Position numbers and translations under genes: made by a program. A DNA stretch of 6,561 bases from the NCBI GenBank assembly GCA_945613045.1, contig CALZAG010000092.1:1-6561 (forward strand). The letters run 5' to 3'. Below, one piece after another: positions 4,647-6,561 of the stretch. The notes beneath the pieces are model-generated. The model was not told where the DNA came from. It worked only from the letters and a program-made list of their open reading frames with translations, and ran no database searches. The DNA comes from an uncultured Clostridia bacterium. Its GTDB lineage: Bacteria; Bacillota; Clostridia; Oscillospirales; Oscillospiraceae. The stretch's first letter is position 1, and every line of letters starts with the position of its first letter.

Positions 4647-6392
4647 ATGGCAAATATGATACAGATGGCCAAGGACCAGATAGCAGAGCTTGTGAACAGA
4701 GCATATCTTGCCGCGGCCGGAAAAGGCGAGCTACCCGCGGGGCTCGAGCTTAGGGGCGGCGTCGAGATACCCAAGGACACCGCAAACGGAGATTACGCCG
4801 CGAACTTCGCCATGGCAAGCGCCAAGCTTTTCGGGATGCCTCCGCGCAAGGCGGCTCAGGCGCTCATCGACAATATGGAGCTTGACGGAAGCTGGTTCGA
4901 GACCGTCGATATTGCGGGCCCGGGCTTCATGAACTTCCGCATGGGCGATAAATGGTATGGCGACGTACTTAAAAATATCGCCGCCGAGGGCGAAAGCTAC
5001 GGCAACTGCGATATGGGCGCCGGCAAAAAGCTCATGGTGGAGTTCGTCTCGGCAAATCCCACCCGCCCCATGCACATGGGCAACGCTCGCGGCGGCGTGC
5101 TGGGCGATGCTCTGGCCTCCGTGCTCGAGCGCGCCGGCTACAATGTCTGGCGCGAGTTCTACGTTAACGACGCGGGCAATCAGATAGAAAAATTCGCAAC
5201 GAGCATCGAGGCGCGCTGCCTCCAGCTCATAAAGGGCGAGGACGCGGTCGAATTCCCCGAGGACGGCTACCACGGCGACGATATAAAAGAGCTTGCGGGA
5301 GCGTTCTGCGAGAAGTACGGCGAGAGCTGGCTTGACATGAGCAGGGAGGAGCGGCATAAGCTGATGGCGGACTTCGGCCTTGAGAAGAATCTGCCCAAAA
5401 TGAAGGCCGACCTTGCCCGCTACGGCATAAACTACGACGAGTGGTTCTACGAATCGAGCCTGCACGAAAGCGGCTATGTAGCCGACAGCGTATCGAAGCT
5501 CACCGAGGCGGGCTTTACCTATGAAAAGGACGGAGCCCTGTGGCTGAACACCTCGAGGATACTCGGGGACAAGCTCCGCGCCGCCGGTAAGAGCGAGGAG
5601 GATATCGAAAAGCTCGAGCTCAAGGACGACGTCCTGCGCCGTGCAAACGGCTTCTATACCTACTTTGCCGCCGATATCGCGTATCACCGAAATAAGTTCG
5701 AGCAGCGCGGCTTTGACAAGGTCATAAACGTCTGGGGCGCCGACCACCACGGCCATGTCGCCCGCCTCAAGGGCGCGATGGACGCGCTGGGGCTCGACGG
5801 CGAGCACAGGCTCGACATCGTACTTATGCAGCTTGTAAAGCTCACGCGCGGCGGCGAGGTCGTGCGTATGTCAAAGCGCACCGGCAAGGCGATATCGCTG
5901 TCGGATCTGCTCGACGAGATACCCGTGGACGCGGCGCGCTACTTCTTCAACTCCCGCCCTGAGTCTCCGGTGGAGTTTGACCTTGACCTCGCCGTGCGGC
6001 AGGACAGCGAAAACCCCGTGTACTATGTGCAGTACGCGCACGCAAGGATATGCACCATGCTCTCGGCGCTGCGCGAGGAGGGGCATGAGGTCCCGTCCCC
6101 GCAGGACGTGGACGTCTCGCGGCTCTCGACTCCGCAGGAGCGCGAGCTTATAAAGCAGCTTGCGGCGCTTCCGGAGGAGATACGCCTCGCCGCCCGCGAC
6201 TATGACCCCAGCCGCATCAACAAGTTTGTCACCGAGCTTGCCGCGCGCTTCCACCGATTCTACACCGCCTGCCGCATCAAGGGCGCGGAGGCCGGCGTGC
6301 TTGAAGCGAGGCTCTGCCTTGCCGATACGGTGCGCCGCGTGATAGCCGTGTCCCTGTCCATAATCGGCGTCAGCGCCCCCGAAAAAATGTGA
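4647..6392 (+). CDS. argS: Arginyl-tRNA synthetase
   Basis: This class I aminoacyl-tRNA synthetase charges tRNA-Arg with arginine in the cytosol. The 581 residues are full length for the family. Domains in order are the N-terminal tRNA-binding additional domain (about 1-115), the Rossmann catalytic domain from VEFVSANPTRPMHMGNARGG, and the DALR anticodon-binding domain ending in SIIGVSAPEKM, a typical C-terminus. The HIGH motif appears as H143-M-G-N146, and YVNDAGNQ follows it. The KMSKS loop is R407-MSKRTGK, then DAARYFF and FDLDLAVRQDSENPVYYVQYAHAR, the conserved ArgRS block leading into the DALR domain. The last His of HIGH is Asn here, and TRPMHM replaces the more usual TGPLHV. The start ATG has AGAGGA at 4632-4637, nine bases upstream. 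It is the last gene of the murI operon, ending 18 nt before a hairpin terminator. Confidence 0.97.
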   Translation: MANMIQMAKDQIAELVNRAYLAAAGKGELPAGLELRGGVEIPKDTANGDYAANFAMASAKLFGMPPRKAAQALIDNMELDGSWFETVDIAGPGFMNFRMGDKWYGDVLKNIAAEGESYGNCDMGAGKKLMVEFVSANPTRPMHMGNARGGVLGDALASVLERAGYNVWREFYVNDAGNQIEKFATSIEARCLQLIKGEDAVEFPEDGYHGDDIKELAGAFCEKYGESWLDMSREERHKLMADFGLEKNLPKMKADLARYGINYDEWFYESSLHESGYVADSVSKLTEAGFTYEKDGALWLNTSRILGDKLRAAGKSEEDIEKLELKDDVLRRANGFYTYFAADIAYHRNKFEQRGFDKVINVWGADHHGHVARLKGAMDALGLDGEHRLDIVLMQLVKLTRGGEVVRMSKRTGKAISLSDLLDEIPVDAARYFFNSRPESPVEFDLDLAVRQDSENPVYYVQYAHARICTMLSALREEGHEVPSPQDVDVSRLSTPQERELIKQLAALPEEIRLAARDYDPSRINKFVTELAARFHRFYTACRIKGAEAGVLEARLCLADTVRRVIAVSLSIIGVSAPEKM

Positions 6393-6410
6393 TAATACCG
6401 ATAAGAGAAT

Positions 6411-6439
6411 ATCCCCTCGGTTCTGTGAACCGAGGGGAT
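6411..6439. terminator. Hairpin terminator between argS and a convergent gene
   Basis: A perfect 13-bp stem (6411-6423 with 6427-6439) closes a 3-nt loop (TGT). It is GC-rich at its centre (CCCCTCGG/CCGAGGGG) and followed on the + strand by a weak T-rich stretch (CAGTTTATCT). It lies 18 nt after the argS stop and 28 nt from the stop of the convergent SLH gene, so it probably ends both transcripts. Confidence 0.78.
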
Positions 6440-6467
6440 CAGTTTATCTATGTGATGCTTGCCGCCG

Positions 6468-6561
6468 TCATTCTCCTGAGCCAAGGTATTCTGCAACTCT
6501 CACGATGATGGTCGCGGCCTGACCGCGGTTTGCGGTGGCGTTGGGACGGAAGGTGTCGCCC
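6468..6561 (-). CDS. SLH-domain surface protein, C-terminal end (5' part outside window)
   Basis: On the - strand an open frame enters from the right edge and stops at TGA (6470-6468). The 30 whole codons read GDTFRPNATANRGQ, then AATIIVRVAEYLGSGE. This is the second half of an S-layer homology repeat, whose consensus is G.F.P...TRAE.A.ML.R; the TRAE motif appears as ANRGQ. SLH domains bind pyruvylated secondary cell-wall polymers and fix S-layer or other surface proteins to the wall, so this is the last repeat of an exported protein with a C-terminal SLH region. The effector part lies outside the window and cannot be identified. The frame is short, but its fit to the SLH pattern and the flanking terminator make it credible. 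Confidence 0.75.
   Translation of the reverse strand, partial: GDTFRPNATANRGQAATIIVRVAEYLGSGE

Noticed and set aside
4731..5807. Long - strand open frame (358 codons) opposite argS
   Set aside because: It is the antisense frame of a GC-rich gene whose + strand product is a full, motif-complete ArgRS; it has no ribosome binding site and an Ala/Val-rich composition typical of shadow frames.

Overview
The window looks like ordinary chromosome from a GC-rich, endospore-forming Firmicute, most likely a Clostridia member of the Oscillospiraceae or a related gut lineage. The evidence is a SpoVAC-type spore membrane protein, a DUF1934 (YwiB-like) gene directly before argS as in Bacillus/Clostridia, strong GGAGG ribosome binding sites, a sigma-A-like promoter pair in the one AT-rich gap, and an S-layer homology (SLH) C-terminus at the right edge. 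No rRNA, tRNA, CRISPR array or mobile element was seen.

Left block (2-2094, + strand): a tightly packed operon that begins outside the window. It holds the C-terminal part of an SGNH/DHHW-type envelope hydrolase or acyltransferase, a lipoprotein with an internally duplicated domain (start overlaps the previous stop as ATGA), and a soluble six-repeat Sel1 protein (3-nt gap). A 45-nt near-perfect palindrome ends it and also serves the convergent genes.

Middle block (2140-3252, - strand): a gene of unknown function with its own sigma-A promoter and rho-independent terminator, then spoVAC, then a 58-codon charged gene that is easily missed because it is short. spoVAC stands without spoVAD or spoVAE, and the upstream gene's terminator abuts its ribosome binding site, so its transcription is the least explained point here.

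Right block (3331-6439, + strand): a good sigma-A promoter drives murI (glutamate racemase, D-Glu for peptidoglycan), a DUF1934 beta-barrel gene coupled to it by a TGATG overlap, and argS (arginyl-tRNA synthetase), closed by a hairpin terminator. Beyond it, on the - strand, are the last 30 codons of an SLH-domain surface protein.

There is no convincing undescribed defence or mobile system. The points worth a second look are the orphan spoVAC arrangement and its terminator-flush leader, the small gene after it, the CNT-to-CGT change in the racemase, and the duplicated-domain lipoprotein in a cassette with an SGNH enzyme and a Sel1 protein.
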